Source: Clostridiales bacterium
GTDB lineage: Bacteria > Bacillota > Clostridia > Christensenellales > Pumilibacteraceae
DNA: 11,089 nt
NCBI GenBank assembly: GCA_029069015.1
Contig: JAIEBL010000298.1
Coordinates: 1 to 11,089 of the forward strand
Direction of reading: 5' to 3'
Shown piece after piece: positions 1-6,101 of this stretch. The translations under genes were made by a program, and so were the position numbers. Below the pieces are notes generated by a model. It did not search any database. It saw only the letters and a list, made by a program, of their open reading frames with translations, and was not told where the DNA came from. How positions within the stretch are numbered: position 1 is the stretch's first letter; the number at the start of each line of letters is the position of its first letter.

Positions 1-1268
1 TCCACGTACTTATTCGCAAGCCCGATAAGCTCGAAAATCTTTTCAAGCGCGGACTGCGGACGGTACGCGTCCATGCACGCTTTGACCTCGCCGTACACGC
101 CGTCTATTTTATCGGTTAAGAATGCGTCGTCGGGATTCTTTTCCGCTTTTGCGATTTTGCCGCCGAAATACTGCTCCGCCATTTTGAGCGTACGGCGTTG
201 CAGGTTGCCGAGGTCGTTGCAAAGGTCTGTGTTGAGCCGCGTTAAGAATGCCTCGCTCGAATATGCGCCGTCCGCACCGAACGGCATGCTCCGAAGCAGA
301 TAGTAGCGAAGGGCATCCGACCCGTAGCGATCGGCAAGAATAAACGGGTCGATAACGTTTCCCTTACTCTTGCTCATTTTGTCGCCGTCGAACAACAGCC
401 AACCGTGCCCCACCACCTTTTTGGGAAGCGGCAAATCCAGCGCCATCAGCATTGCCGGCCAGATGATGGAATGGAAGCGCACGATTTCTTTTGCCATAAG
501 GTGCAGATCGGCGGGCCAATACTTTTTATAGTTTTCTTCGTTTTCGCTGCCGTAGCCGAGCGCCGTGATATAGTTGGAAAGCGCGTCGATCCAAACGTAG
601 ACGATATGCCCCTTGTCGAACTCGACGGGCACGCCCCAGGTAAAGCTCGTGCGCGACACCGCCAAGTCTTCCAGCCCCGCGTCGATAAAGTTGTTCACCA
701 TTTCGTTGACGCGGCTTTCGGGTTGCAGAAAGTCCGTTTCTGTCAGAAGCTTACGGATGCGCGGCGCGTACTTGCTCAGGCGGAAGAAGTAGCTTTCCTC
801 CTCGGCGTCCACGACGTCCCGCCCGCAGTCGGGGCACTTTCCGTCTTTTAACTGGCTTTCCGTCCAGAACGATTCGCAGGGCGTGCAGTACTTACCTTTA
901 TAGCGCGACTTGTAGATGTCGCCTTGGTCGTAGAGCTGCTTGAAGATTTTCTGCACGGTCTTGACGTGCTGCTCGTCCGTCGTACGGATAAATCCGTCGT
1001 AGGAAATATCCAAAACGTTCCAAAGCTGTTTGATCTCGTCCACGAGCCCGTCCACGAACGCCTTTGGCGAGACTCCCGCATCCTGTGCGCGCTTTTCGAT
1101 TTTCTGCCCGTGCTCGTCCGTCCCCGTTAAGTAGAAGACGTCGAACCCCTCTCTGCGCTTGAACCGCGCGATCGCATCGCCGTACACGGTGGTGTAGCAA
1201 TGCCCCAAATGCCATTTGCCGCTCGGATAGTAAATCGGCGTCGTAAGATAAAATTTCTGCTTTTTCAT
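1..1268 (-). CDS. metG: Methionyl-tRNA synthetase, N-terminal 422 codons (3' end outside window)
   Basis: Charges tRNA-Met with methionine in the cytoplasm (class I aminoacyl-tRNA synthetase). The frame is open from ATG at 1268 to the window edge. The protein begins MKKQKFYLTTPIYYPSGK and has the class I HIGH signature as HLGH (residues 20-23) and KMSKS at 297-301. The insert between the Rossmann halves has one zinc knuckle, C128-x2-C131 and C145-x2-C148 (CTPC and CPDC), typical of the single-knuckle MetG form common in Bacillota. Other family landmarks are LTGTDEHGQKI, WGVPV and YVWIDALSNY. The anticodon-binding helical domain has begun at the edge; any C-terminal tRNA-binding domain would lie outside. 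The ribosome binding site is weak (an A/G-rich stretch before the ATG). The gene has its own promoter about 55 bp upstream, so it need not be cotranscribed with the next gene upstream. All catalytic motifs are intact. Confidence 0.97.
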   Translation of the reverse strand, partial: MKKQKFYLTTPIYYPSGKWHLGHCYTTVYGDAIARFKRREGFDVFYLTGTDEHGQKIEKRAQDAGVSPKAFVDGLVDEIKQLWNVLDISYDGFIRTTDEQHVKTVQKIFKQLYDQGDIYKSRYKGKYCTPCESFWTESQLKDGKCPDCGRDVVDAEEESYFFRLSKYAPRIRKLLTETDFLQPESRVNEMVNNFIDAGLEDLAVSRTSFTWGVPVEFDKGHIVYVWIDALSNYITALGYGSENEENYKKYWPADLHLMAKEIVRFHSIIWPAMLMALDLPLPKKVVGHGWLLFDGDKMSKSKGNVIDPFILADRYGSDALRYYLLRSMPFGADGAYSSEAFLTRLNTDLCNDLGNLQRRTLKMAEQYFGGKIAKAEKNPDDAFLTDKIDGVYGEVKACMDAYRPQSALEKIFELIGLANKYV

Positions 1269-1321
1269 TTCTTTGCTCTTTTCCGTTTTTTGCCCTCGTT
1301 TTCGGGCGTCTTTGTCATAAA

Positions 1322-1350
1322 ATTATACCATAGCGGAAATTTTAACGCAA
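1322..1350 (-). promoter_or_regulatory. Promoter of metG
   Basis: On the minus strand a perfect -10 TATAAT (1322-1327) lies 17 bp from a TTGCGT -35 (1345-1350). The predicted start of transcription is near 1315, giving a leader of about 47 nt. That is too short for a T-box or SAM riboswitch, and no such structure is visible. Confidence 0.75.
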
Positions 1351-1360
1351 GGGATTTAAC

Positions 1361-1387
1361 GAATTAAGAATGCAGAATTAAGAATTG
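1361..1387. repeat. Short AT-rich tandem repeat, GAATTAAGAATGCA type
   Basis: Two adjacent 14-nt units, GAATTAAGAATGCA and GAATTAAGAATTGA, differ at two positions. A related stretch containing the same GAATGCAGAAT core lies on the minus strand at about 7003-7023, between two genes. Repeats of this kind are common intergenic remnants in Clostridia; that is general recollection, not checked here. Confidence 0.5.
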
Positions 1388-1405
1388 AGGCGGAGGGGTG
1401 AATTA

Positions 1406-1453
1406 AAGGAGGGGGACACAATTCAAGAGTGCCCTCCTCCTTGATCGTTTTTT
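1406..1453. terminator. Stem-loop, candidate terminator between the zinc-ribbon gene and metG
   Basis: A 13-bp stem joins 1406-1418 (AAGGAGGGGGACA) and 1430-1442 (TGCCCTCCTCCTT), with one wobble pair and one mismatch, around an 11-nt loop. Six T residues follow on the plus strand (1448-1453); on the minus strand only TTTAATT follows. The only gene end nearby is on the minus strand (1491), so the best T-run points the wrong way. A second, AT-only hairpin (GCTTTTTT and AAAAAAGC, 1459-1480) lies nearer that stop. Which of them ends the minus-strand message is uncertain. Confidence 0.45.
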
Positions 1454-1490
1454 GCCAAGCTTTTTTACGACCAAAAAAGCGGAATATTAT

Positions 1491-3083
1491 TTACTCTTCG
1501 TCTTCTTCGGCGTTCTGCTGCTTGCTCACTAAAACAGCTTTTGCGACCGCACTGCCCACCCAGAAGACGAGCGCGAACACGATGCCGACGCTCACGCTCG
1601 GTTTGCACGCGCTGAACGTAATGAACGTCGGTACGAGCGAAACCACCGTAAGGACGGCGGCAGCGATCGAGAAGCCCATCGATGAGGTCTTTTTGCCGTT
1701 GCCGTTTTCATTCCCGTCATTGCCCGTATAGAGGTCGTGCCAAGCCGCAAAGACGCATTTTGCCGCAAGCGTAACAGCGAATATCCACACAAGCAAACTG
1801 CCCGTCTGCGTCATAAACGCCGTATCGCCGATTTGTCTGCCGAACGAATAAAGCCGATCCCCGCCGTACGACGCGCCGCGCAAAAGCTCTCGGACGGCAA
1901 GCCCCATCGAAGCGTGTACCGTGTATTTGCCGATTTTAACGGTAAACAACGTGCCGCAGAGCAGGAAGAACGCAATCAGCGTGCAAAGCAAGCTAACGCC
2001 GCCGCGAATCAGACTCTTGACGGTAAAAGTCGACGCTTCGTCGACGATAAGACGCTTTGCCGCGCAAAGAAGCAGTATGCCCACGAGCGACAAAACTACG
2101 CATGCGACGCTCACACCGTTTACCGTCGCGATCGGGTTGATACCGCCTATTGCAAACGCCGTAAGCAGGAATGCAAGCGGCGTAGTCAGCGCACGGAAAG
2201 GCTTTGTCACCGGTCTGCGCTTTGCGAGCGAGGCGGCCGCAAGAATCGTGAAGACGAACGTGGAAATCAGCGTGCCGAGCAACAGCACGCCCGTGACGAT
2301 CGCCACAGCCGAACCTGTGTACGCATTAATCATACCGTTATTTTCCAATAGGTGCAGACGCGCCATGTAGTAATTTACTTTGATCACGTTAACGCCGCTC
2401 TTTTTCGCCGCATAGTCTGCCATCTTTTTAAGAAGCTTCTCAGCTTCTTTTTCCGCCTTTTCTTCGTCTTTGATTTTTGCTATCCTTGCAATATCTTTTT
2501 CGTATTTTTTGTACGCATCTTCGAGCGCTTCGGCGTACTTGACGGAAACGTCCGAGATATACTTTGCCATTTTGTCTTTGTCGGTTTCGATAAGACCGAA
2601 CGCGCCGACGAGAATATCGATCGTGCTTTGGTTTATTCCGTCGGGCTTCCCGTACAGGTAATCAAAATACGCCTCGTCGATATCAAAATCGAGGTCGATC
2701 TCTTCCTCGTCTTCGGCAAGTAAAGAAAAGAAACCTTCGTCCGACGTCAATGCAAGCGCGATCTTCGCACCCGCAAAAAACGTCATAATGAAAAGAAGAA
2801 GCGAGAAAAGCGCCACGATACCGTTTACGATAAAATGATTCTTCTTTTCGAACCTTTCCGCCTTTTTGCCGAATTCTTTCTTCGCCCAAACCGATTTTTC
2901 TTCCGGTTCTTCCGCTTCGGGCATCGTTTCCGCCGCCGCGGTCCGTTCTTCCGCTTGCGGCTCTTCTACGGATTGCGTCGCGTCTTCGTTTGCGGGAGTG
3001 GCGTCTTCGTATTGCGTGCCGCAGAAGGGGCACGCTACGTATGCGTCGTCGCCTTCTTTCCCGCAAGAACTACATACTTTCAC
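1491..3083 (-). CDS. Zinc-ribbon, multi-pass membrane protein of unknown function
   Basis: Not recognised as a named family. The 530-residue protein starts with a four-cysteine zinc ribbon (C4-x2-C7, C18-x2-C21). An acidic, probably disordered linker rich in Glu, Ala and Pro follows (about 25-65), then a membrane helix at about 85-110. Next comes a charged, mostly extracytoplasmic or cytoplasmic block (115-250) with a Lys/Glu-rich predicted coiled coil at about 170-225. About seven further hydrophobic segments follow (255-285, 300-320, 325-345, 360-382, 428-448, 468-490, 498-520), and the protein ends in an acidic QQNAEEDEE tail. The start is GTG at 3083: AAAGGAG (3093-3099) sits 9 nt upstream and no ATG precedes the zinc ribbon. 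It has a consensus promoter of its own and is divergent from spmA. Zinc ribbon plus several membrane spans is a common layout for uncharacterised Bacillota envelope proteins; a specific role cannot be assigned. Confidence 0.9.
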   Translation of the reverse strand: MKVCSSCGKEGDDAYVACPFCGTQYEDATPANEDATQSVEEPQAEERTAAAETMPEAEEPEEKSVWAKKEFGKKAERFEKKNHFIVNGIVALFSLLLFIMTFFAGAKIALALTSDEGFFSLLAEDEEEIDLDFDIDEAYFDYLYGKPDGINQSTIDILVGAFGLIETDKDKMAKYISDVSVKYAEALEDAYKKYEKDIARIAKIKDEEKAEKEAEKLLKKMADYAAKKSGVNVIKVNYYMARLHLLENNGMINAYTGSAVAIVTGVLLLGTLISTFVFTILAAASLAKRRPVTKPFRALTTPLAFLLTAFAIGGINPIATVNGVSVACVVLSLVGILLLCAAKRLIVDEASTFTVKSLIRGGVSLLCTLIAFFLLCGTLFTVKIGKYTVHASMGLAVRELLRGASYGGDRLYSFGRQIGDTAFMTQTGSLLVWIFAVTLAAKCVFAAWHDLYTGNDGNENGNGKKTSSMGFSIAAAVLTVVSLVPTFITFSACKPSVSVGIVFALVFWVGSAVAKAVLVSKQQNAEEDEE

Positions 3084-3116
3084 TTGCTTCTTCTCCTTTC
3101 GGTTTTTATATATTCG

Positions 3117-3145
3117 ATTATAACTTTCTGCGCCCGTTTTGTCAA
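3117..3145 (-). promoter_or_regulatory. Consensus sigma-A promoter of the zinc-ribbon gene
   Basis: On the minus strand TTGACA (3140-3145) and TATAAT (3117-3122) are both perfect and 17 bp apart. Transcription should start near 3110, giving a leader of about 27 nt that contains the AAAGGAG ribosome binding site. Confidence 0.9.
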
Positions 3146-3271
3146 TTGTTCCCCGCGCGGTTTACGGTCTTATCGTTTATACAGTCTTTCCTGCGCGGCA
3201 AGGGGATAGCGCTTTCCTGCGGATTTTCGGTTTTTTTGCTTGATACGGGCGTATTATGCCTTTTCGGATAA

Positions 3272-3277
3272 TATACT
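3272..3277 (+). promoter_or_regulatory. Possible -10 element immediately before spmA
   Basis: TATACT ends 6 nt before the spmA ATG. No good -35 is found 16-18 bp upstream, so this may be a sporulation-sigma promoter or chance. If used, transcription would begin at or next to the start codon. No ribosome binding site is seen before the ATG. Confidence 0.35.
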
Positions 3278-3283
3278 TGTACC

Positions 3284-4108
3284 ATGAGTAAGGTTTGGTA
3301 CGTCATGCTACTCGGCGCGGTCAGCGCGCTACTTTTTACCGACCCGGGGAAGGCGGTCACGGCAATGATCGCGGGCAGCCATGCGGCGGTAAAACTCTCG
3401 ATAGAGCTTTGCGCCCTCTACGGGTTTTGGCTCGGCTTTTTCGGCATCGTGGAAAAAACGGGTATCGCCGACTTTTTGGGAAAAATCCTGCACCCCGTCG
3501 TCAAGTTCCTTTTCCCCGGTCTATCTAAAGAGGGCGAAAAGTACGTAACGATGAACATGGCGGCAAACCTTTTGGGGCTCGGTAATGCTTCCACTCCTAT
3601 GGCGATCAAAGCCATCCGCGAAATGGAAAAAGAAATCCCTAAAACGGAAACACCCGAAACGCCCGTCGAGGACGAAACCGCAAAACCTGTCGAGGACACA
3701 AAACTCCGCAAAAAGAAAAAGCCGAAGCCCGTCGAGGACGGAAGCACCGCAAAGAGGAAAACCGCCCCTATCCGAGCAACAAAAAATATGAAGATGCTGA
3801 CGGTGATATCGTGCACGAGCTTACAGCTACTCCCCACCACCGTTATCGGGCTGCGCGCCACCCACGGCGCGGTCAACCCCGTCGATTTCCTGCTGCCTGC
3901 CACCGTCGCTACGATCGCATCCACCGTCTTGGGCATAACGGCGGTAAAGCTTTTGGAACGGTTCGGGGCATGGCGGCAAAAAAAGCGCGAAGAAAAGCGG
4001 GCGGGCGAAAGCGAGGAAAAGCGAACCGCGCGGCTGCAAAAAGCAAACAAACAGGTAAAGAAAGTGCGCGGCGCATTCTTGCGCGAAAGAAAGGTGCAAA
4101 GACTATGA
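3284..4108 (+). CDS. spmA: Spore maturation protein A (nucleoside-recognition/GATE membrane protein) with charged insertion
   Basis: SpmA and SpmB are paired membrane proteins; in Bacillus subtilis their loss impairs spore core dehydration. Family landmarks here are an N-terminal hydrophobic segment, FWLGFFGIVEKTGI (48-61), the conserved NLLGLGNASTP (95-105), LLPTTVIGLRA (182-192) and a last membrane helix at about 203-224. The protein is 274 residues against about 195 for the B. subtilis protein. The excess is in two places. One is a highly charged stretch of roughly 40-50 residues (about 120-168) holding three PVED motifs (127-130, 135-138, 149-152) and a RKKKKPK run. The other is a Lys/Arg/Glu-rich tail (229-274) after the last helix. 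The start MSKVWYVMLL aligns with the family N-terminus but lacks a visible ribosome binding site. The stop overlaps the spmB start as ATGA, indicating translational coupling. Its presence suggests sporulation in the host but does not prove it. Confidence 0.92.
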   Translation: MSKVWYVMLLGAVSALLFTDPGKAVTAMIAGSHAAVKLSIELCALYGFWLGFFGIVEKTGIADFLGKILHPVVKFLFPGLSKEGEKYVTMNMAANLLGLGNASTPMAIKAIREMEKEIPKTETPETPVEDETAKPVEDTKLRKKKKPKPVEDGSTAKRKTAPIRATKNMKMLTVISCTSLQLLPTTVIGLRATHGAVNPVDFLLPATVATIASTVLGITAVKLLERFGAWRQKKREEKRAGESEEKRTARLQKANKQVKKVRGAFLRERKVQRL

Positions 4109-4611
4109 CCGCATACATTATCCCCATCCTCTTCGTGCTCGTGCTGGTCATCGCCGCCGCCCGTAAAAAGGACAGCTACGGCGCGTTTATCGAAGGCTCG
4201 CGAAGCGCGTTGAGTCTTATGGCAAACGTTTTTCCGTATCTGCTCGCCGTGCTCGTCGCCGTGGAAGTCTTTCGGCAGAGCGGCGTCAGCGTATACGTCA
4301 GCCGCGCCGCCGCCCCGATTCTCGGCAGGATCGGCATCCCGCCCGAACTGACTGAGCTGATCATCATCCGTCCCCTTTCGGGCGCGGGTGCGCTCGCGGT
4401 CCTCGAAAACATCTTTACGCAGTACGGTGCGGACTCGTTCGTCGGCAAATGCGCGTCGGTCATCTACGGCTCGAGCGAAACGGTCTTCTACATCGCCACG
4501 ATCTACTTCTCGCAAAGCAACGTCAAAAAATTAGGCTACGCCGTCCCCGTCGCACTCTTTGCTACCTTCGCAGGCTGCATTATCGGCTGCGCCGTCGCAA
4601 GGGTCTGGTGA
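4105..4611 (+). CDS. spmB: Spore maturation protein B
   Basis: Partner of SpmA, also a nucleoside-recognition (GATE) type membrane protein. The 168 residues are close to the family's usual length of about 175. Visible landmarks are an N-terminal helix (MTAYIIPILFVLVLVIAA), YGAFIEGSRSAL (25-36), a hydrophobic FPYLLAVLVAVEVFRQSG (43-60), the conserved RPLSGAGAL (89-97), YGADSFVGKCASVIYGSSET (107-126) and a final hydrophobic segment (about 146-165). ATG at 4105 is chosen because it gives the family N-terminus, has AAAGGTG about 8 nt upstream and overlaps the spmA stop by 4 nt. The upstream extension of this frame has no family match. The gene ends at a hairpin shared with the convergent gene. 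Confidence 0.95.
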   Translation: MTAYIIPILFVLVLVIAAARKKDSYGAFIEGSRSALSLMANVFPYLLAVLVAVEVFRQSGVSVYVSRAAAPILGRIGIPPELTELIIIRPLSGAGALAVLENIFTQYGADSFVGKCASVIYGSSETVFYIATIYFSQSNVKKLGYAVPVALFATFAGCIIGCAVARVW

Positions 4612-4623
4612 CGAAAACGACAA

Positions 4624-4661
4624 AGAAAAAACGCTTCCCCGTTTTCAATACAGGAAAGCGT
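4624..4661 (-). terminator. Bidirectional terminator between spmB and the small membrane protein
   Basis: The stem pairs ACGCTTCCC (4631-4639) with GGAAAGCGT (4653-4661), with one mismatch and a 13-nt loop. On the minus strand it is followed directly by six T residues (complement of 4626-4631), a classic intrinsic terminator for the gene ending at 4685. On the plus strand a weaker GCTTTTATT follows and may also end spmAB transcripts. Confidence 0.8.
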
Positions 4662-4684
4662 GCTTTTATTCGTTTTGAAAAAAC

Positions 4685-5158
4685 TCAGTCCTTTAAGACG
4701 AACGTGCCGAAAAACGTAGCACCGCTCGCAAGCAGAGAAAAGATTGCCGCTGCGACTGCACCGCCGCCGAGCTTGATATACTTTGCCTTCATCATACCTT
4801 TGATAGCTTCTTTCGTCATCTGACTTGCGGCAAGCGTCGGATAAAGAGGCAAATACAAGAAGAAGAACAACGCCGCAAGCGCGAACACCGAACCCGCAAT
4901 GATTTTAACGATCTTGTTGTTGATAAAGAAGGATACGACCGTCAGCACGATGCCTATGAGCGCAAGCAGGAAGGGCAGGAAGAACCCGAAATTGAACTTT
5001 GCGTCTTTTTCGATGCCGAATGCCATTTTAAAGCCCATCACGCCTTCCCACTTGTCAAGCGCCCGTATCGACACGCCGGGCGCAAGCAACATCAGGATAG
5101 CAAGCGTACCGAAAGATGCCGCTACGATCATAACGATTTTGTACTTGGCAAGCTTCAC
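4685..5158 (-). CDS. Small membrane protein of unknown function, four predicted helices
   Basis: No family recognised. The protein has 157 residues with hydrophobic segments at about 7-26, 58-79, 83-105 and 131-152. A short loop (27-57) contains RALDKWEGVMGFKMAFGIEK, and a Lys-rich segment (114-128) precedes the last helix. GTG at 5158 is chosen as start because GGAGGA lies about 8 nt upstream. A longer reading of the frame begins at 5278 but would run through the promoter and adds 40 residues of polar, non-conserved-looking sequence. The gene has its own strong promoter, reads divergently from the RAYT gene, and ends in a good terminator, so it forms a one-gene unit. Confidence 0.85.
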   Translation of the reverse strand: MKLAKYKIVMIVAASFGTLAILMLLAPGVSIRALDKWEGVMGFKMAFGIEKDAKFNFGFFLPFLLALIGIVLTVVSFFINNKIVKIIAGSVFALAALFFFLYLPLYPTLAASQMTKEAIKGMMKAKYIKLGGGAVAAAIFSLLASGATFFGTFVLKD

Positions 5159-5197
5159 GTATAAGTTCCTCCACCGCAAACTCGTTTTTGCGCATTC

Positions 5198-5226
5198 AGT
5201 ATATCCCCCCATTTGTACGTTGTCAA
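5198..5226 (-). promoter_or_regulatory. Promoter of the small membrane protein gene
   Basis: On the minus strand TTGACA (5221-5226) is 17 bp from TATACT (5198-5203). The predicted leader is about 33 nt and carries the GGAGGA ribosome binding site. It lies back to back with the RAYT promoter; the two -35 boxes are 64 bp apart. Confidence 0.85.
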
Positions 5227-5290
5227 GCAAAACACGGCGTCCTTTCCCCGATTTTTCGACTCCACCTTTGTAAGACACGGGGACGGATGG

Positions 5291-5320
5291 TTGACAATTG
5301 CGCGCTTAAAGGGGTATAAT
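5291..5320 (+). promoter_or_regulatory. Perfect consensus promoter of the RAYT gene, with the ATG at +1
   Basis: TTGACA (5291-5296) and TATAAT (5315-5320) are both perfect, with an 18-bp spacer. Counting from the -10, +1 falls on 5327, which is the A of the ATG, so the message should be leaderless. A purine-rich AAAGGGG (5308-5314) lies inside the spacer and could act as a ribosome binding site only on a transcript that starts further upstream. Confidence 0.85.
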
Positions 5321-5326
5321 GAACGT

Positions 5327-6085
5327 ATGGCAAGAAAGGCAAGGGCGCGGTCGCTAAGCGGCATGTATCATATCATACTTAAAGGGAACAATCGGCTCAT
5401 TCTTACGGAAGACGCCGACTGTGCTTTTTTTACGACGCTACTGCGGCAGACCGCCGAGCACGACCTTATGGAATGCTACGCGTACTGTCTGTTTCCCGAA
5501 TGCGTACATTTGGTGATCAAAGAGGGACTGCGGCATTTCGGCGAGTCGATCAAGACGCTCACTTCCAAATACGCCGTATACGCCAACGACAAGTACGAGC
5601 GTAGCGGAAAGCTCTTTTACGACCGTTTTTTGTCCGAACCGCTGGAAACGGAAAGTGACCTGGTTGACGCGGTGCGGTTCGTGCACCGTCTGCCGCTTTC
5701 CGAAAATCAACCGCTTACCTATCCTTACTCGTCCTATAACGCGTACAAAACACGGAAAGGCCTATATTCCGATTCGCTGCTGTTTCTACTCGACGACAGC
5801 GTGTTCCGTTTCGCCGAAGAAATGGAGCAGCCGCCCGCCCGCGCGTTTCTGACGGGCATAAAAAAAACGCCGCCCACCGACGACGAAGTGCGCGCGCACC
5901 TTTTGCGGCTTACGGCGCACCTTACCCCCGAGAGCGCCGCGTCGCTCGACGCGCAAACACTGGGTTCGCTCGTTTTCTCCCTGCAAGAGCAGGGCGCTTC
6001 CTTGCGGCAGATTGCGCGCATACTGCACGTAAACAAGAGCACGGTGGAACGGGCAAGCAAAGTCGCGCATAAAGAGGCGGAATAG
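5327..6085 (+). CDS. REP-associated tyrosine transposase (RAYT, Y1/HUH family) homologue, predicted catalytically inactive
   Basis: RAYTs are single-stranded DNA nucleases related to IS200/IS605 TnpA and are linked to REP palindromes. This 252-residue protein fits the family: MARKARARSLSGMYHIILKG at the start, GNNR (20-23), a CYCL-like AYCLF (52-56), KYAVYANDKYERSGKLFYDRF (81-101) and YPYSSYNAY (132-140), where the family has YPWSSY. Two active-site positions are altered. The usual NHVHLL reads ECVHLV, so the first His of HUH is Cys59. The usual YIHLNP, whose Tyr is the nucleophile, reads FVHRLP, so it is Phe118. The C-terminal part (about 214-247, ASLRQIARILHVNKSTVERA) looks like a helix-turn-helix, an extension seen in some RAYTs. 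The frame is intact and has a strong promoter, which suggests it is still used, possibly as a DNA-binding protein; that last point is inference. An upstream in-frame start at 5213 would span the promoter and is unlikely. It converges on the radical SAM gene 16 bp away. Confidence 0.88.
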   Translation: MARKARARSLSGMYHIILKGNNRLILTEDADCAFFTTLLRQTAEHDLMECYAYCLFPECVHLVIKEGLRHFGESIKTLTSKYAVYANDKYERSGKLFYDRFLSEPLETESDLVDAVRFVHRLPLSENQPLTYPYSSYNAYKTRKGLYSDSLLFLLDDSVFRFAEEMEQPPARAFLTGIKKTPPTDDEVRAHLLRLTAHLTPESAASLDAQTLGSLVFSLQEQGASLRQIARILHVNKSTVERASKVAHKEAE

Positions 6086-6101
6086 CCCCAAGCGAATACG
6101 C

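Noticed and set aside
405..851. Plus-strand open frame of 148 codons, and others antisense to metG
   Set aside because: It is the antisense shadow of metG, rich in His and Arg with no family resemblance; metG on the other strand has all its motifs.
1269..1321. Riboswitch or T-box leader upstream of metG
   Set aside because: The leader from the predicted start is only about 47 nt and shows no T-box motif or SAM-riboswitch core.
1737..2370. Plus-strand open frames of 204 and 149 codons
   Set aside because: They are antisense to the zinc-ribbon membrane protein, which has a consensus promoter and a good ribosome binding site; the antisense products are Arg/Gln-rich with no signals.
3418..4515. 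Minus-strand open frame of 365 codons opposite spmA and spmB
   Set aside because: It is long only because of codon bias in spmAB. The product shows no domain, and spmA/spmB are confidently recognised on the plus strand.
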